The translations under genes and the position numbers were made by a program. Below are positions 53,368 through 63,293 of a DNA stretch of 64,000 nucleotides, in pieces. The stretch lies in contig JAJFGF010000011.1 of assembly GCA_021776245.1 (NCBI GenBank), positions 1 through 64,000 of the forward strand, read 5' to 3'. The DNA comes from Hyphococcus sp. Its GTDB lineage: Bacteria; Pseudomonadota; Alphaproteobacteria; Caulobacterales; Parvularculaceae. A model generated the notes under the pieces. That model did no database searches and had not been told where the DNA came from. It saw only the letters and a list, made by a program, of their open reading frames with translations. Each line of letters begins with the position of its first letter. Position 1 is the first letter of the stretch.

Positions 53368-55338
53368 TCAGGATCGACCCGCAAGACCAACGCGTTGCAA
53401 CAGCGCGTCAAAGCGCGGATCATCGCGCAGGCTTTTCATCTCCGGCGCCACGTTCAGCCACGCCATTGACCGGCTGCGCATATTATAAGCTTCATCCAGC
53501 AGTTGAAAGGCTGCATCCCGGTCGCCAAGCCCCGCATGAACAACCGCCATTTGATAAGGCGAGACATAGGTTTCGTCGCTCAGCTCCTGAAGTTTGCCAA
53601 GCGCGTCCTTCGCCCTTTCGGCGTGACCGGAAACTGCATAGGCAAACCCCAGCGCACTGAGCGGCATGGCGTGCCCGCCGCCGGCGGCGCGCGCCAGTTC
53701 AAACGATGCAATCGCCGCTTCAATCTCGCCGGCGCGTAAATAATATTGGCCCATCCCCCAATGCACGCCCCAATGGCCGGGATAGATCTCGGTTGCGCGC
53801 TCGAATACCTGCCTTGCGTCGGATAACCGTTCCGCTTGCAGATATTGCCAGCCGAGATTGATATTAGCCGCGCGCGATAATGGATCGAGCGTTCTGGCGG
53901 CTTCCGCTTCGTTGACGGCCTCGTCCTGCCGACCCATGGCTTCAAGATAAAAACTGTAGAAAATGTGGCCGCGTGCATAGCTCGGATTTAATTCAAGAGC
54001 GCGAGTGAAAGATTCCTCCGCGCTGCGCCAGTCCCAATCATATTTCAGCTGGATAATGCCAAGGAACGCATGCGGCTCGGCCTGACTTGAATCGAGCCTC
54101 AAAGATTCCATGACGGCTTTTTTTGCTGTGGGCATGCCTTCAGCCGGCGCGACCAGTTCAAATCCGTGGCCGCCCAACAGACAATAACACACCGCCATGC
54201 CGGAATGCGACGGCGCAAAGTCCGGCGCTTTTTCGATCGCCTGTTTGAAATAATCGATGCCTTTTTCAAATCCGTCCTCGGTCATCTTGTTCAGAAAAAA
54301 GCGGCCTTTTAAGTAGGCTTCATAGGCCAATGGATTGACATCCGGGATCCGCGTTGGCGCGGGCGCGCCAACCGCCGTTACATGCTGCGCCATGGATCCG
54401 ACAATGCGCTGAACCACATCACGTTGCAGAGCCAGCACATCCGACATCTCGCCTTCATAGCTTTCCGCCCATAAATGGCGATCCGCGGCCGCCTCAATAA
54501 GCTGCACGGTAATGCGGACATCGTCGCCAACACGCATCACCGATCCCTCAACCAGATGGCTGACGCCCAGCTCGCTGCCGATTTCACTCATCGGCCGGTC
54601 GATATTCTTATACGCCATGGCCGATGTCATTGAGGTCACATGGGCGACGCGCTCTCTGGCAAGACCGGTGATTAACGCATCCGTCATACCGTCGCCGAAA
54701 TAATCCTCGTCGCTGTCGCCGGAAAGATTGCGCAAGGGTAAAACCGCAACTGAATAGGTCATGTCCAGCGCTGCCGCCGTCTTTTCTGTGCGCGGCGTCA
54801 TAAGCCAAACGTCAAGCGCCAGATAGGTTGCGATTGCGAGAACAGATGCGACGATAAAGACTGCGGCGAATCGTTGCCGCGGCGGCGCAGTGGCGGAAAG
54901 CGATGGAACCTCAACTTCGGTTTCCGCTGGCGTTTGTGCAATTGTCGCATGCTCGAAGCTTGGAACATAACTGCCCGGCTTCAAGCTGATCCGAACAGCG
55001 TCGTCGCGACCGCCAATAGCGTTATATTTATCGAGCTTTGAGCGCAGGCGGCTCGCCTCAACCCGGACAATCGAACTGGTCTGGGGATCGAAGCTTTCAT
55101 CGCGCTCGAACACATCAATCGCGATCGCGTATTCCTTCAGGCGGTCTGATCGCCCGGCCAACGTCTCGGCGACAAGAAAGCGCAGGAATTTTTGCAATCG
55201 CGCGGAAGCAGAAAATTCCGCACTGGCAAGGATGCGCGTCAGCTGCGCCAGAATATCGTCATGCGCCGGGGCGGCCAGGGACTGATGATCGTCGTCAGAC
55301 TCCAAATGCAGATCCCCAATCGGTTCAATTCCCGCCAT
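53368..55338 (-). CDS. Large membrane TPR protein with TolB-N-like domain
   Basis: 656 residues from the ATG at 55338 (GAGGTG upstream). The N-terminal domain (LAQLTRILASAEFSASARLQ, FDPQTSSIVRVEASRLRSKL) is the wHTH-like domain often found in these proteins. One membrane helix (AAVFIVASVLAIATYLALDV), then a TolB-N/FlgO-like domain (VAVLPLRNLSGDSDEDYFGD, LVEGSVMRVGDDVRITVQLI) and about nine TPR-like helices. It is the third of its kind here, with 3121 and 45784. Signal and targets unknown. Confidence 0.85.
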   Translation of the reverse strand: MAGIEPIGDLHLESDDDHQSLAAPAHDDILAQLTRILASAEFSASARLQKFLRFLVAETLAGRSDRLKEYAIAIDVFERDESFDPQTSSIVRVEASRLRSKLDKYNAIGGRDDAVRISLKPGSYVPSFEHATIAQTPAETEVEVPSLSATAPPRQRFAAVFIVASVLAIATYLALDVWLMTPRTEKTAAALDMTYSVAVLPLRNLSGDSDEDYFGDGMTDALITGLARERVAHVTSMTSAMAYKNIDRPMSEIGSELGVSHLVEGSVMRVGDDVRITVQLIEAAADRHLWAESYEGEMSDVLALQRDVVQRIVGSMAQHVTAVGAPAPTRIPDVNPLAYEAYLKGRFFLNKMTEDGFEKGIDYFKQAIEKAPDFAPSHSGMAVCYCLLGGHGFELVAPAEGMPTAKKAVMESLRLDSSQAEPHAFLGIIQLKYDWDWRSAEESFTRALELNPSYARGHIFYSFYLEAMGRQDEAVNEAEAARTLDPLSRAANINLGWQYLQAERLSDARQVFERATEIYPGHWGVHWGMGQYYLRAGEIEAAIASFELARAAGGGHAMPLSALGFAYAVSGHAERAKDALGKLQELSDETYVSPYQMAVVHAGLGDRDAAFQLLDEAYNMRSRSMAWLNVAPEMKSLRDDPRFDALLQRVGLAGRS

Positions 55339-55520
55339 TTCCACCTCACCCAGTGGCTTTTCACGGATCATTATACACAAAATTGTCAGCGATAGGACAT
55401 TTGTCTTATCTCGCGGGTTTTGCTGGTCTTTTTTGATCTTCCCCAACAAAACAAAGCGCCCTCTCGGCGCTGTTACTCGCGGTTAGTGACTTCTATTGCG
55501 CGAGCGGCGGGTGAAATTTC

Positions 55521-55548
55521 CGGTTACCAATAACCGCTCCGAATCGGA
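55521..55548. promoter_or_regulatory. Two adjacent palindromes upstream of the globin gene
   Basis: CGGTTA-CCAA-TAACCG (55521-55536) and TCCGA-A-TCGGA (55538-55548) lie 34-61 bases before the start of the truncated hemoglobin gene. They could be a promoter-proximal regulator site. No similarity to a named box is claimed. Confidence 0.45.
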
Positions 55549-55581
55549 ACGGCCACAACGCAACCCACAGGGGAGTACCCG

Positions 55582-56082
55582 ATGAAACTCAAATCATATC
55601 TGGCCGCTATTGCGCTGCTCGCAATTCCCGGCGGCGCCGTCATTTCCAGCCCGGCCACAGCCCAGGAAGAAATGGAAAAATCGCTTTATGAACGGCTCGG
55701 CGGCTATGCCGGCGTTTCCGCCGTTGTTGACGAATTTGCCGGCCGGCTGTTTCACGATCCGAAAATCGCCCAGTTTTTCGCTGGCATGGGCGACGACACC
55801 CGCGCCTCATTCAAGCAGAAAAACAAAAACCTCGTCTGCGCCGCAACCGGCGGCCCGTGCAAAATCATCAGCCGCAACGCCGATGTCGTCCATGGCGGCC
55901 TTGGGATTACATCAGCCGATTTCGATGTTGTTGCGGGTCACCTCAAGGATGTCCTGGTTGAATTCAATGTTCCTGAAGCTGAGCAGGATGAACTTTTTGC
56001 GATCATCCTGTCGCTGAAGCCGGCTATTGTCGATCGCCCGGACGAAAAGAAGCTCAGCAAGGATGCGCCCGCCGACCGCTAA
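55582..56082 (+). CDS. Truncated hemoglobin, group 1 type, with signal peptide
   Basis: 166 residues. An N-terminal signal peptide (LAAIALLAIPGGAVISSPATAQ) means the globin is exported, unlike most cytoplasmic family members. The globin body (SLYERLGGYAGVSAVVDEFA, HDPKIAQFF) contains H104 in DVVHGGLGI as the likely proximal His. Such proteins bind O2, NO or similar ligands; an exported one may detoxify NO or nitrite. It precedes the ALAS gene by 117 bases, same direction. Confidence 0.9.
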   Translation: MKLKSYLAAIALLAIPGGAVISSPATAQEEMEKSLYERLGGYAGVSAVVDEFAGRLFHDPKIAQFFAGMGDDTRASFKQKNKNLVCAATGGPCKIISRNADVVHGGLGITSADFDVVAGHLKDVLVEFNVPEAEQDELFAIILSLKPAIVDRPDEKKLSKDAPADR

Positions 56083-56199
56083 CGCATGGTGGCGTCCTGT
56101 CGGCGATCGGTAACTGAGGCATTGTCGTAGTTTCCATATCCATGTCCCTAAAGATCGCCGACGCAAAATTTCCCTGAAGCAAGGAAGGCGGCGGTAGCG

Positions 56200-57414
56200 A
56201 TGATCGATTATCAAGATAACTTTAAGACTGCGATTGCCGCAGTCGAGGCCGAAGGCAGGTATCGCGTCTTTGCCGATATCGAACGCATAAAGGGCGCGTT
56301 TCCCCGCGCCGTTTATTATGGCGGCGACGCGCCCCGGGAAATTACAGTCTGGTGCTCAAATGACTATCTTGGGATGGGCCAGCATCCCGACGTGACGAAC
56401 GCCATGTGCGCTGCCGTCGATAAAGTCGGCGCCGGCGCCGGCGGCACCCGCAATATCGCCGGGACAACGCATTTCCACGTATTGCTTGAGCAAGAGCTGG
56501 CGGCGCTGCACGGCAAGGAAGCCGCGCTATTATTTACATCCGGCTATGTATCAAACGACGCGACGCTTTCGACGATATCGCGCATTCTGCCCGATTGCGT
56601 GATCCTGTCAGATGAACTCAATCACGCATCGATGATCGAAGGCATTCGCAGCGGTCGCGCGACCAAACTGATCTGGCGCCATAACGACCTTGCGCATCTT
56701 GAGGAATTGCTGTGGGAACAACCGCTTGATCGGCCAAAAGTTATTGCTTTTGAATCGGTTTATTCCATGGATGGTGATATTGCGCCGCTGCGCGAAATCT
56801 GCGATCTCGCCGACAAATATAACGCCTTTACCTATCTCGACGAAGTCCACGCTGTCGGCCTTTACGGCGCAGAAGGCGGCGGCGTAGCGCAACGCGATGG
56901 CGTTGCCAATCGCATTGATGTGATCGAAGGCACCCTTGGAAAAGCCTTTGGCGTAATGGGCGGCTATATCACTTCAACCTGCGATTTTGTGGACGCCATA
57001 AGATCATACGCTTCAGGCTTTATTTTTACGACCGCGCTGTCGCCAGTGCTGGTTGCAGGCGCGTTAGCGAGCGTCAGACATCTACGCAACGCCCACCATC
57101 TGCGCGTCCGCCATCAGGAACGCGCCGCAAAACTGAAAACCATGCTGAGCGATGCGGGCCTGCCTGTGATGCCGTCGCAAAGTCATATCGTGCCGTTATG
57201 GGTGGGTAATCCCGTACAGTGCAAAGCCGTAACAGATTTTCTCTTGGAGCGCTGCAACATCTACGTACAGCCGATCAACTATCCGACGGTGCCAAAGGGA
57301 ACTGAGCGCTTGCGTTTAACGCCCTCGCCGCTTCATTCCGACGTCCATATGGAAGCGCTTATTGGCGCCCTCAATGATGCATGGGCCGTATTGAAACTGC
57401 AGCGTGCGGCCTAG
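56200..57414 (+). CDS. hemA: 5-aminolevulinate synthase, paralog 1
   Basis: 404 residues, the full family length. PLP-lysine in EGTLGKAFG (K248), with [34 protein letters not shown]-type and [20 protein letters not shown] blocks. It condenses glycine and succinyl-CoA, the first step of the C4 heme pathway. A position usually Trp in TSGYVSNW is Asp here. The second ALAS at 59057 has the same length and many identical blocks. It precedes the P460 gene. Confidence 0.95.
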   Translation: MIDYQDNFKTAIAAVEAEGRYRVFADIERIKGAFPRAVYYGGDAPREITVWCSNDYLGMGQHPDVTNAMCAAVDKVGAGAGGTRNIAGTTHFHVLLEQELAALHGKEAALLFTSGYVSNDATLSTISRILPDCVILSDELNHASMIEGIRSGRATKLIWRHNDLAHLEELLWEQPLDRPKVIAFESVYSMDGDIAPLREICDLADKYNAFTYLDEVHAVGLYGAEGGGVAQRDGVANRIDVIEGTLGKAFGVMGGYITSTCDFVDAIRSYASGFIFTTALSPVLVAGALASVRHLRNAHHLRVRHQERAAKLKTMLSDAGLPVMPSQSHIVPLWVGNPVQCKAVTDFLLERCNIYVQPINYPTVPKGTERLRLTPSPLHSDVHMEALIGALNDAWAVLKLQRAA

Positions 57415-57445
57415 CCGTTATTTTTATCAAGCTAAGGAGGCAATC

Positions 57446-58078
57446 ATGGAAATAAGAAATGTTTTTTTGCCCATTCTTTTAACTGGTGCGTTCATCATCG
57501 GCGGGTGCGGCAATTCTCAGGAGAAAATCGCCGCCGCAGAAACACCAGCAGCAGAACAACCGCGTTATGAAGCCAAGTACACCGCAGAGGGTGACTTGAT
57601 CCGACCCGATGGTTGGAGGGAATGGATCTATATCGGAACGCCTGTGACCCCCAATGGGCTAAATGACGGGGCGGCGCCATTCCCGGAAATCCATTCAGTC
57701 TATATCGATCCGGAAAGCTGGGCGGTGTGGAAAGAAACCGGAACCTTCCGTGAGGGAACCATGATCGCCAAGGAACTCTCAATGGCAGTTTCAAAAGGCG
57801 CCCTTGAAGACGGCTCCACTATACAGATTTCCGGCCGCGGCTATTTCCAGGATGTTTTCTCGGGCATTGAATTTGCGATCAAGGATTCTGTACGTTACCC
57901 AGATGAGCCTGGCAATTGGGCTTATTATAGCAGCGGTCACGCCCCTGGCATCGCCTATCCGGACACGATGGAAGCCCATCCAGCGCAAGCTTGTAATTCA
58001 TGCCATGAATTCAACGCCAGCGATGACTGGGTGTTCATGCAATTTTATCCAGTGCTGAAAGAAGCCAAAGGCGGCTAG
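57446..58078 (+). CDS. Cytochrome P460 family lipoprotein
   Basis: 210 residues from the ATG at 57446 with AAGGAGG upstream. Lipoprotein-type signal (IIGGC, Cys 21). The C-terminal heme motif C183-N-S-C-H187 within a P460 domain (ISGRGYFQDVFSGIEFAIKD, EPGNWAYYSSGHAPGIA). Cytochromes P460 carry a heme cross-linked to Lys and oxidise hydroxylamine or handle NO and related species in the periplasm. Placement between two ALAS genes fits a high local need for heme. Confidence 0.9.
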   Translation: MEIRNVFLPILLTGAFIIGGCGNSQEKIAAAETPAAEQPRYEAKYTAEGDLIRPDGWREWIYIGTPVTPNGLNDGAAPFPEIHSVYIDPESWAVWKETGTFREGTMIAKELSMAVSKGALEDGSTIQISGRGYFQDVFSGIEFAIKDSVRYPDEPGNWAYYSSGHAPGIAYPDTMEAHPAQACNSCHEFNASDDWVFMQFYPVLKEAKGG

Positions 58079-58137
58079 CGCAAAAATTTACCGAATGGAC
58101 GAAACCCATAATACGCAACCCAAGAAAGGAAACGATC

Positions 58138-58491
58138 ATGGCAGAAAACCTGGAGCATTTAGAATCGGCGGTAAATGATCTGACGAAACAGGGAAAGATC
58201 ATAGATTCAATCGATACTTATTACGCAGACCATTGTGTGTTCAGCGAAAGTGACGGATCGACGCGCGCATCGAAACGCAAACAAAGAGAGCACCTCGTTG
58301 GCTTCTTCGATAGCCTCAAGAGTTTCGACGGCGCGACGCTGCATGGTCAGTCTGTTGGCAGTGACGTTTCCATGAGTGAATGGACATTCAACATGACTGG
58401 CGGCGATGGCGACAAAATCGTCTGGAATGAAGTCCTGGTTCGGCGCTGGGATGACGGAAAGATCGTCGCTGAGAAATACTACACTTCGTGA
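58138..58491 (+). CDS. SnoaL-like protein, cytoplasmic
   Basis: 117 residues, NTF2-like fold (FSESDGSTRASKRKQREHLV, WNEVLVRRWDDGKIVAEKYY). It is soluble with no signal peptide. A conserved pocket may bind a small ligand. It lies 59 bases after the P460 gene and probably shares its transcript. Substrate unknown. Confidence 0.85.
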   Translation: MAENLEHLESAVNDLTKQGKIIDSIDTYYADHCVFSESDGSTRASKRKQREHLVGFFDSLKSFDGATLHGQSVGSDVSMSEWTFNMTGGDGDKIVWNEVLVRRWDDGKIVAEKYYTS

Positions 58492-58645
58492 AAAACAAAT
58501 GACGACTCTCAAAAATCTCCTTATCGCCGCGAAGTGCCGATGCGCTCGCGGCGATTTACAAATGGGCGCTATGACGAAATCAAGCTCACTCGAAGTCGCC
58601 TATAACGCAACAAAGGAACAACATAATCAAAAGAGGCTGGTTGTC

Positions 58646-58882
58646 ATGTCAAAACAGGCAATTGTAGAATTTATCAAAGCGGCGTCATTCGTTTTAACGT
58701 TGATCACATATTTCATATTGCTGAGCGCAGTGGTGACGCCCGGACGCGCCTTCGCAGCACCGGAAACGACGAATGACTTAGTGGTGCGAGCGGATCGGCA
58801 ATTGTGCGCAAGCCTTTTTAACCCGGAAATCCAGTTGGTTGCCCTTCCCGTTTTCGCGAACTATTCGCAAAAAGGAGCGTGA
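58646..58882 (+). CDS. Small exported protein, unknown
   Basis: 78 residues from the ATG at 58646 with GAGG upstream. A signal peptide or membrane anchor (ASFVLTLITYFILLSAVVTP) is followed by a short mature part with one Cys (DRQLCASL). No family known. It lies within the heme run between the SnoaL-like gene and ALAS2. Confidence 0.55.
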   Translation: MSKQAIVEFIKAASFVLTLITYFILLSAVVTPGRAFAAPETTNDLVVRADRQLCASLFNPEIQLVALPVFANYSQKGA

Positions 58883-59056
58883 GAAATGCCTGCCTGCGAG
58901 TAACGGCCTGTACGGCCTATTTGGTTGATTGCCGAAGCCCCCGCGGCCGCCGCACTATTTGCCCTGCGTCAATTCGGCAGGGCGACATTTACGACGGATA
59001 AACGATGTTTATCTCAACAAAGCGTCATGCTAAGGCGGACCCATCTTGGAGGCACC

Positions 59057-60271
59057 ATGGACTACGACGCTTTTTTTCGCTCCCAGCTCGACGCTCTGCG
59101 CGGGGACGGCAACTATCGTGTTTTTGCCGATATCGAACGCAAGGCGGGCGCGTTTCCCGCAGCCCTCAATTATGGCGAAATTGGCCCCCGGGATGTCACG
59201 GTCTGGTGCTCCAATGACTATCTCGGCATGGGGCAGCACCCAAAAGTCACGGGCGCCATGCAAGAGGCGATTGAGCGCTGCGGCGCCGGCGCCGGCGGCA
59301 CCCGCAATATTTCCGGCACCAGCCATTATCACGTATTGCTGGAACGCGAGCTCGCCGATCTCCACCAAAAAGAATCGGCGCTGCTCTTTACGTCCGGTTA
59401 TATTTCAAACTGGGCGACCCTTGGCGTCCTGGCGGCGAAAATTCCCGGCTGCATTGTTTTGTCCGACGCCGCCAACCATGCATCAATGATCGAGGGCATT
59501 CGCCACAGCCGTGCCGAACGTCACATCTTTAAACATAATGATCCTGAAGATCTGAAGCGCAAACTCTCTGCGCTCGATCCGGCGGCGCCAAAAATCATCG
59601 CTTTTGAATCGGTCTATTCGATGGATGGCGATATCGCGCCGATCAAGGAATTTTGCGACATCGCCGACCGCTATGGCGCGATGACCTATCTCGACGAAGT
59701 CCATGCTGTCGGCATGTACGGCCAGCGCGGCGGCGGCGTTGCTGAACGCGAAGGCCTGATGGACCGGATCACGATCATCGAAGGAACGCTCGGCAAAGCC
59801 TTTGGCGTAATGGGCGGTTATATCGCCGCCTCAGCCGCGCTTTGCGATTTCGTCAGAAGTTTCGCCTCGGGCTTTATCTTTACAACAGCGCTGCCGCCGG
59901 CGATCGCCGCTGCGGGGCGTGCATCGGTGCGCCATCTTAAAGAAAGCAATGTTGAGCGCGAGCGGCAACGCTATGCTGTCGCCCAGGTAAGGAAACGGCT
60001 GGGGGCGCTCGGCATTCCAACCTTCGACAATCCCAGCCACATCGTGCCGGTCATGGTCAATGATCCGGTCAAGTGCAAATGGATCAGCGACTGGCTGATG
60101 CAGGTGCACGGCATTTATGTGCAGCCGATCAATTATCCGACTGTGCCAAAGGGAACAGAGCGCCTGCGCCTGACGCCGTCTGCGGTTCATTCAGATGCAG
60201 ATATTGCCGCCCTTGTCAGCGGACTTTCGGAAATCTGGTCGCAATGCGCGCTTGCAAGGGTTGTTGCATAA
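59057..60271 (+). CDS. hemA: 5-aminolevulinate synthase, paralog 2
   Basis: 404 residues from the ATG at 59057 (GGAGG upstream). PLP-lysine K247 in EGTLGKAFG. Shares with paralog 1 the blocks [45 protein letters not shown] and [20 protein letters not shown]. The Trp in SGYISNW is present here, unlike in paralog 1. It closes the heme run. One of the two could be the housekeeping copy and the other inducible. Confidence 0.95.
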   Translation: MDYDAFFRSQLDALRGDGNYRVFADIERKAGAFPAALNYGEIGPRDVTVWCSNDYLGMGQHPKVTGAMQEAIERCGAGAGGTRNISGTSHYHVLLERELADLHQKESALLFTSGYISNWATLGVLAAKIPGCIVLSDAANHASMIEGIRHSRAERHIFKHNDPEDLKRKLSALDPAAPKIIAFESVYSMDGDIAPIKEFCDIADRYGAMTYLDEVHAVGMYGQRGGGVAEREGLMDRITIIEGTLGKAFGVMGGYIAASAALCDFVRSFASGFIFTTALPPAIAAAGRASVRHLKESNVERERQRYAVAQVRKRLGALGIPTFDNPSHIVPVMVNDPVKCKWISDWLMQVHGIYVQPINYPTVPKGTERLRLTPSAVHSDADIAALVSGLSEIWSQCALARVVA

Positions 60272-60301
60272 GCGAAATTCTATCTTTGCTCCGTCTATGC
60301 C

Positions 60302-61813
60302 CTATTCGCCGCTCATCAATCCCTGATAGAGCGCCGCCTGTTCCGGCGTTGACGGTGAGGCGCGGGTGATCTGCGCGACCGGCCCCTCGTCGCCCTCTTC
60401 GATCGTCACGCTAAGCCCAGCCTTGGCCAGTGCGCCCGCAACGTCAATCGCTTCGTTCCCGCGAATATGGCGGCGGATGATGTCCCCTATATCGACGCCA
60501 GTTTCCGTGCGAATGGTTTTTCGCAGCGTTGCAAGTGAAAGCACACCGGCGCCGTCATCATAATTTTGGTGAATGACGCGAATGACATCATCAAGGGATT
60601 TTGCGCCGCCTGTCGCGCCGCGAATTTCAAGATCGAGATAAAAAAGCACGCTCATGCCGCCATTGTAGATCAGGTCATAACTTGCTGATGCGGAATTTTT
60701 TGTCGCCGCCGCGGAAACCAGACTGTCGCCGGAGGCCAGCGCGCCGAGATAGGCGCCATAGCGTTCTGCGATGAGGCCGAGAAATGTTTCTTCATCAACG
60801 AGCCCCAGGCGCAAGCTGGTCAAAAACGCGTAATATTCAGCAGCGCCCTCGGACAGCCATTCAAGCTCACCGAGATTTTGGTTCTGCCCGCCCCAGCGAC
60901 TGTTCCACAGATGAAACCCCTCATGGGAAATAATGTAAGCGGCGATAAATTGCGCGGCGCCGTCTTTGGCGTCTTCATTCAAGGAAAGTGAAATCGTACG
61001 CCCCATGACGCCCCCGCCCAGAAAAGACGCATCGCCGCCGATCAACAGAAAATTGTCTTTCGGCGCATCGTCAAACAGCTTTTGATAGGCGCCGAAAAAC
61101 CCTTGTATGAGCGGCTCGAACATCGCGCCCATCTCGCTGACCGGTGGGCCGAGCGCGATAAATGCTTTTGCATTTCCCATATCGACAACAGTTTCGTCGT
61201 GCATTCCCGCCATAAAGGCGCCATCCAGAAGATCGTCATTATCCTTCGCTTTAAAGACCCACGCCTCTTCGCTCTGACGCTTCCAGGGCGTCGAGACTTT
61301 CCAGCCCTCCGGCAAGTCAAATTCAACGCGGATATCGTTGGCGGCGGCGCCCTCCATCAACAGCGCCCGCGTCGTCCACATCACGCCATAGGACCGCGCA
61401 TAGGCAAGTTCGTCGTCGCCGGGCTCATTGGCAAAGCGATCATGCTGCAGGTTCATGGTGTAGTTTAAAAAGATCTCGCCGCGCACCCGCCGCCCGACAC
61501 GCCAGACGCCCGGCGCCTCCAAAATCAGCGCGACCGGTTCGCCGCGCGCATCCACCGCTTCAATCCCGGTCAAAAAACCCGCCCAGCCCTGATAAAGACC
61601 CGTATCTTCAGCGGCGCGGATCATTCTGATGCGGTTGCGATCTAACGTCAGCACCGCCTCAACCGTCGCCCGGCGCAGCGCTCCATCATCATCGCCGCGT
61701 TCCGTTGCAAATGAGATCTTGTACTGGTCGGCCAGCACGGCCCCGGGCATTGCTGCGATGGCGACCGCCGCTGCGCCGGCGCCGAGACTTCTGAACGCTA
61801 TAGCGTTGAACAT
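60302..61813 (-). CDS. M61-like (glycyl aminopeptidase) exported metallopeptidase
   Basis: 503 residues. A signal peptide (AAAVAIAAMPGAVLADQYKI) and the zinc motif HEGFH in ISHEGFHLWNSRWGG, then LEWLSEGAAEYYAF with the third ligand Glu. The pattern matches M61 glycyl aminopeptidases, though the C-terminal PDZ domain is not obvious. It is divergent from the LytTR gene, with the four phased 9-mers between them. Probably regulated by that LytTR protein. Confidence 0.85.
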   Translation of the reverse strand: MFNAIAFRSLGAGAAAVAIAAMPGAVLADQYKISFATERGDDDGALRRATVEAVLTLDRNRIRMIRAAEDTGLYQGWAGFLTGIEAVDARGEPVALILEAPGVWRVGRRVRGEIFLNYTMNLQHDRFANEPGDDELAYARSYGVMWTTRALLMEGAAANDIRVEFDLPEGWKVSTPWKRQSEEAWVFKAKDNDDLLDGAFMAGMHDETVVDMGNAKAFIALGPPVSEMGAMFEPLIQGFFGAYQKLFDDAPKDNFLLIGGDASFLGGGVMGRTISLSLNEDAKDGAAQFIAAYIISHEGFHLWNSRWGGQNQNLGELEWLSEGAAEYYAFLTSLRLGLVDEETFLGLIAERYGAYLGALASGDSLVSAAATKNSASASYDLIYNGGMSVLFYLDLEIRGATGGAKSLDDVIRVIHQNYDDGAGVLSLATLRKTIRTETGVDIGDIIRRHIRGNEAIDVAGALAKAGLSVTIEEGDEGPVAQITRASPSTPEQAALYQGLMSGE

Positions 61814-61870
61814 GACGTTTCCCTCTATTCATGGAACCATGCACAAATCAGCTTCTGAGATCGCGCAGTG

Positions 61871-61942
61871 TTATGCAAAACCGCGCGGCAATTATGCGAA
61901 TGCGGGCGGGTAAAATGTAAACGCCTGCGGTTCTTATGCGAA
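61871..61942. promoter_or_regulatory. Phased direct repeats (LytTR-type site candidate)
   Basis: Four 9-mers at 61871 (TTATGCAAA), 61892 (TTATGCGAA), 61913 (AAATGTAAA, degenerate) and 61934 (TTATGCGAA) are spaced by exactly 21 bases. LytTR proteins typically bind two 9-bp direct repeats at about 21-bp period on one face of the helix. They lie between the divergent M61-like and LytTR genes. Confidence 0.65.
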
Positions 61943-62005
61943 TTCCCCCGCCCGGCGGGTATTCGCGCTTGCAACAGACCGCGAGGATTGAAAAACTCCA
62001 CAGCA

Positions 62006-62911
62006 ATGACTGCGGAAAAAGCCCCTCCTCAAATGCCAGCCTCCGCGCTGCCGACGGCGCCGCGCGGCGTCTATTGGGAAGCGGCGATTTGGCTGATGCT
62101 TTTTGCCGGCTTTGTCTGGGCGATGTCGATTGGCGGCGAAAACGGTTTTGGCTGGTTTCACCAGCCTGAAAACAGCCTGGCGGCGCCCCTTGTCCTGGGC
62201 GGGATCATCAATGGGGCTTTATTCTGGGGGAACGCCTTTTACGCCATTCCGCAATTTCTTGAACGCGGCCAGTGGCGGCAATTTCTTGCGGTCCTTTTCA
62301 GTCTCACCGCCGCAAGCGTCGTGCTTCAGGCTGTTACGCAAAAGCTGATCATTATTTTTATCGAACCGGAACTAAGCGGCCTTGGCTGGCTGGCGCTGAT
62401 CACGGAAAACCTTTATTTGCCGCCCTTCGTCATTATATTTTCCACGCTTTACAAGTTTGCCCGCGACTGGACCATCCATCAGCGCGAACGCGTCAGTCTC
62501 CATGCAGAAACAGACACGCTCAAACAGGCCGTGCGCGATGCGCGCAATGAAATGCGGATCCTTGCCAGCGGCGGCCTTGCCGAGAATTTCCTTCAGATTG
62601 CCGCCGGTAACGAAAAGCTGCAAATCCCCATCGGCGCCATTCATTATATAAAATCCGCCGGCAATTATGTAGAGATCGTCACACCGGAACAAACCTATCT
62701 CGCTTATGGGGCGTTAAAGGATCTCATGGCAAAACCATATTCGGAACGCTTCGCCCGCATTCATCGCTCTTACGTTGTTGGCATGGAACATATTCGCGTT
62801 ATCAAGGGCGATATCATTCAACTGAGCAATATCGAGTTGCCCATCGGCAGCGTCTATAAACGTGCGTTCCTGCAACAATGGAACGCGCGTGCGGGCGCCG
62901 CCAAAGAATGA
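62006..62911 (+). CDS. LytTR-domain membrane regulator
   Basis: About 301 residues from the ATG at 62006. Four membrane segments (AAIWLMLFAGFVWAM, LVLGGIINGALFWGNAFYAI and others) and a C-terminal LytTR domain (LQIAAGNEKLQIPIGAIHYI, FARIHRSYVVGMEHIRVIKG). No receiver domain; a membrane-bound sensor binding DNA directly. It is separated from the M61-like gene by the phased repeats, which it may use to autoregulate. Confidence 0.92.
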   Translation: MTAEKAPPQMPASALPTAPRGVYWEAAIWLMLFAGFVWAMSIGGENGFGWFHQPENSLAAPLVLGGIINGALFWGNAFYAIPQFLERGQWRQFLAVLFSLTAASVVLQAVTQKLIIIFIEPELSGLGWLALITENLYLPPFVIIFSTLYKFARDWTIHQRERVSLHAETDTLKQAVRDARNEMRILASGGLAENFLQIAAGNEKLQIPIGAIHYIKSAGNYVEIVTPEQTYLAYGALKDLMAKPYSERFARIHRSYVVGMEHIRVIKGDIIQLSNIELPIGSVYKRAFLQQWNARAGAAKE

Positions 62912-63293
62912 GGGTCAACTATAGTGATCCGCGCTCGAAATGACTGTTCACCAAGGTCATTTGGCGGTCATTTTGCGGCGTCTTTGCGGCGCCATGAAAC
63001 CGGATTGGCGTTCCGTAGACGCATCGTCTGCGATCACGCTGTTTTGAAGCGCGCATGGACGTCCGGCGGCGGCCGAAATGTCCGCAGCGCAATCAACAGC
63101 TTAGGCAATTCACTGACAGCGGCGGCGCGTGCGCCCGTCACTCATTTGCAGCTGGCATTGGTGTAAATGCTCGGAAACCGCGACAAATAGCCGAACGCGA
63201 CCAAACGCGACGGAATAGGCATTGAGGTCTGTTTAATATAAGATAATGGCCGTGGCCTTTCTGGCCATGTGGATTTGATTGGAGCTTGCGTAA
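62912..63293. other. Intergenic, nothing firm
   Basis: About 380 bases between the LytTR gene and the efflux adaptor. No convincing gene. A GGCCGTGGCC/TGGCCA region near 63249 could be part of a leader or terminator. The promoter of the adaptor gene should lie in the last part. Confidence 0.4.
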
